The notes beneath the pieces were generated by a model. That model was not told where the DNA came from, made no database searches, and saw only the letters and a program-made list of their open reading frames with translations. 64,000 nt of DNA. Source: JAJEFO01 sp965208685 (GTDB lineage: Bacteria > Pseudomonadota > Alphaproteobacteria > Rhodobacterales > Rhodobacteraceae). The stretch is taken from NCBI GenBank assembly GCA_965208685.1, contig CBDBPL010000007.1, forward strand, positions 4,526,001 through 4,590,000, written 5' to 3'. Of the stretch, positions 62,581 to 64,000 are shown in pieces (position 1 is the stretch's first letter; every line of letters begins with the position of its first letter). Made by a program: the position numbers and the translations under genes.

Positions 62581-63971
62581 GTTTCTGCTCGATCTCCGTC
62601 AGGTTCTGTCCATCGTAGCAGGACGGCGCCTGAAGCGAAAAGCACAATAATGGGCGTCATGCCCAAGGCCACGCTTCCGCTCATGGCGGTCACGATTCCG
62701 ATCAGGAGGGGTGCGAGAAAGGATGTTGCCCGCCCCGCGAGCCCATAGAGGCCGAAGTCTTCGGTCGCCGTGTCCGGGTTGGCATGGCGCACCATGAGCG
62801 TGCGGCTTGCGGCTTGCAGGATGCCTCCAAGGCCTCCGATGAGAGCTCCACAGGCCATGAAGACCAATTGCGGGAGATTCTGGCACATGGCACCCGAGGC
62901 TCCGCAAACTGCCGCGACAGGCAGTCCGAAAATGCTGTCAGGGCGCACCGACATGATCGTGACGCAGACCACGATGAGCGCGAGGACGCAAAGGGTTATG
63001 ACCGGCTTCGGCCCGAAGCGGCGGTCAAGGCCCCCACCGATCCAGGACAAGACCGCTGCCGAGATCAGGCCGATGATCCCGAAGATCCCCACCTGCGTGA
63101 TCTCCCAGTTCAGGACGAGGACGGCATAGGTGCCGCCAAAGGCGTAGAGCCCGTTCAAGCCGTCGCGGTAGAGCATCGATCCGCCCAGAAACGAGGCGAG
63201 GCTCGGGCGCCTTGGCAGCGCGCGCAGCCTGTCGAGCAGGTGCGTGAGCGATTCGACGGCAGGAGTGCGCTTCCGCAGCGCCTGCTCCTCGCGCACCCAC
63301 AGGAAGTACGGGATCATGAAGGCCGCGAACCAGACCGCGGCAAATGGTCCGACGAAGCGCGTGCCCTCGCGTGCCGCCGGATCAAGGCCGAGAGCAGGTG
63401 CAAGGCCGGCGATCGTGGTCCCCGACGCCTGTTCGAGAAAGAGCGCCAGCATGATGACGAGCGAGACCAGCCCCCCGAGATATCCGAAGGCGTATCCCGA
63501 GCCGGAGATCTTTCCGATCTCCTTGGTCGGGCCGAGGGAGGGGAGCTGCGCGTTCGTGAAGATCAGTGCAAGCTCGGCTCCGATGAAGCCGATCCCGAAG
63601 GCGATGAGCCCGAACGCGAGGTTCGATCCGTCGGGCATCACCCACCATAGCGAGCCTGATCCCAGGACGCACAGCGCCGAGAACACGATGATCCAGGGCC
63701 TGCGGCGTCCGGCTGCATCCGCAAGCGCGCCCAGGACCGGGCCGCCGAGCCCCACGACGAGGCTGGAGACGGTCAGGCCCATTGACCAGAGCGATTGCGC
63801 CCGTGCATCCGCAGCCTGTTCGGGCAGTCCTGTCCCCATGAAGTGCTGCGTGGCCACGGCGGCGAAATACGGACCGAAGACAAAGGTCACGAGCAGCGTA
63901 TGATAGGGTTGGCTGGCCCAGTCAAAGAAGAACCACCCCCAAATCCGTTTCCTGAGAACCGCTGTCTGCAT
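62577..63971 (-). CDS. MFS transporter, UMF1/Atg22-like family
   Basis: A 464-residue, 12-span protein. IWGWFFFDWASQPYHTLLVT at the start and GPVLGALADAAGRRRPWIIV mark the UMF1 type. LGGILQAASRTLMVRHANPD and ATEDFGLYGLAGRATSFLAP lie in the C-terminal half. ATG 63971. First gene of a unit with mepA; a link to murein recycling is possible but not established. Confidence 0.9.
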   Translation of the reverse strand: MQTAVLRKRIWGWFFFDWASQPYHTLLVTFVFGPYFAAVATQHFMGTGLPEQAADARAQSLWSMGLTVSSLVVGLGGPVLGALADAAGRRRPWIIVFSALCVLGSGSLWWVMPDGSNLAFGLIAFGIGFIGAELALIFTNAQLPSLGPTKEIGKISGSGYAFGYLGGLVSLVIMLALFLEQASGTTIAGLAPALGLDPAAREGTRFVGPFAAVWFAAFMIPYFLWVREEQALRKRTPAVESLTHLLDRLRALPRRPSLASFLGGSMLYRDGLNGLYAFGGTYAVLVLNWEITQVGIFGIIGLISAAVLSWIGGGLDRRFGPKPVITLCVLALIVVCVTIMSVRPDSIFGLPVAAVCGASGAMCQNLPQLVFMACGALIGGLGGILQAASRTLMVRHANPDTATEDFGLYGLAGRATSFLAPLLIGIVTAMSGSVALGMTPIIVLFASGAVLLRWTEPDGDRAET

Positions 63972-64000
63972 CTGGACCGTCCCTGTTTTCGCAGACTTAA

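Noticed and set aside
1..64000. CRISPR arrays, rRNA and tRNA genes
   Set aside because: No regularly spaced repeats, rRNA segments or cloverleaf with acceptor CCA region were recognised by eye; a tRNA scan would be needed to exclude all.

Overview
The window is GC-rich bacterial chromosome from an alphaproteobacterium, most likely Rhodobacterales-like. Support for this: a plant-type glutamate-cysteine ligase, DUF1643 next to truB, rbfA divergent from dapB, DUF3775, a TRAP transporter, and a MocR regulator with MocD/MocE-type oxygenase parts. No rRNA, tRNA or CRISPR array was recognised. The assignment rests on gene content only.

1-5.4 kb is a mobile/accessory block on the minus strand. It holds a subtilisin-like S8 peptidase (running off the left edge) translationally coupled to an AAA+ ATPase, the layout of the IteS/IteA-type anti-phage pair. 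Next come remnants of a Tn3-family transposon: a frameshifted serine recombinase, a res-like site and the catalytic C-terminus of TnpA. This block looks less GC-rich by eye than the rest.

5.4-14.3 kb is a catabolic locus. A divergent MocR regulator faces an operon of an IlvD/Edd-family dehydratase that lacks the iron-sulfur cysteines, a MocD-like membrane oxygenase, a PanB-like protein without the usual lysine, a MocE-like Rieske ferredoxin and a TRAP transporter (DctP, DctQ, DctM). 14.3-16.0 kb is decaying DNA (a hypothetical gene, a broken GNAT acetyltransferase, a TRAP DctM tail). It precedes a fused 5-oxoprolinase/hydantoinase (16.1-19.7 kb).

20-35 kb holds a lipoprotein with a possible TbpB-like barrel, an EF-hand protein divergent from an OmpR-type two-component system, and a phytochelatin synthase-like protease close to glutamate-cysteine ligase. 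It also carries pyrB, rsmE/ubiA (divergent), an OmpA-family protein, an SLC13-type transporter and aroQ. gyrB follows at 35.5 kb.

38-54 kb carries the translation/RNA genes pnp, rpsO, truB and rbfA, all on the minus strand but spread over about 16 kb. A plus-strand sugar-type catabolic cluster lies between pnp and rpsO: PfkB kinase, FucI-like isomerase, aldehyde dehydrogenase, D-2-hydroxyacid dehydrogenase and a TauD-family dioxygenase. An MFS exporter, an IS630 remnant and a phosphodiester glycosidase-type protein lie between truB and rbfA.

54-64 kb carries dapB, a xylulokinase, a two-subunit CoA transferase, katG, arfB, a very short ORF with a strong ribosome-binding site in a structured region, a queuosine-precursor-type transporter, mepA and a UMF1-type MFS protein.
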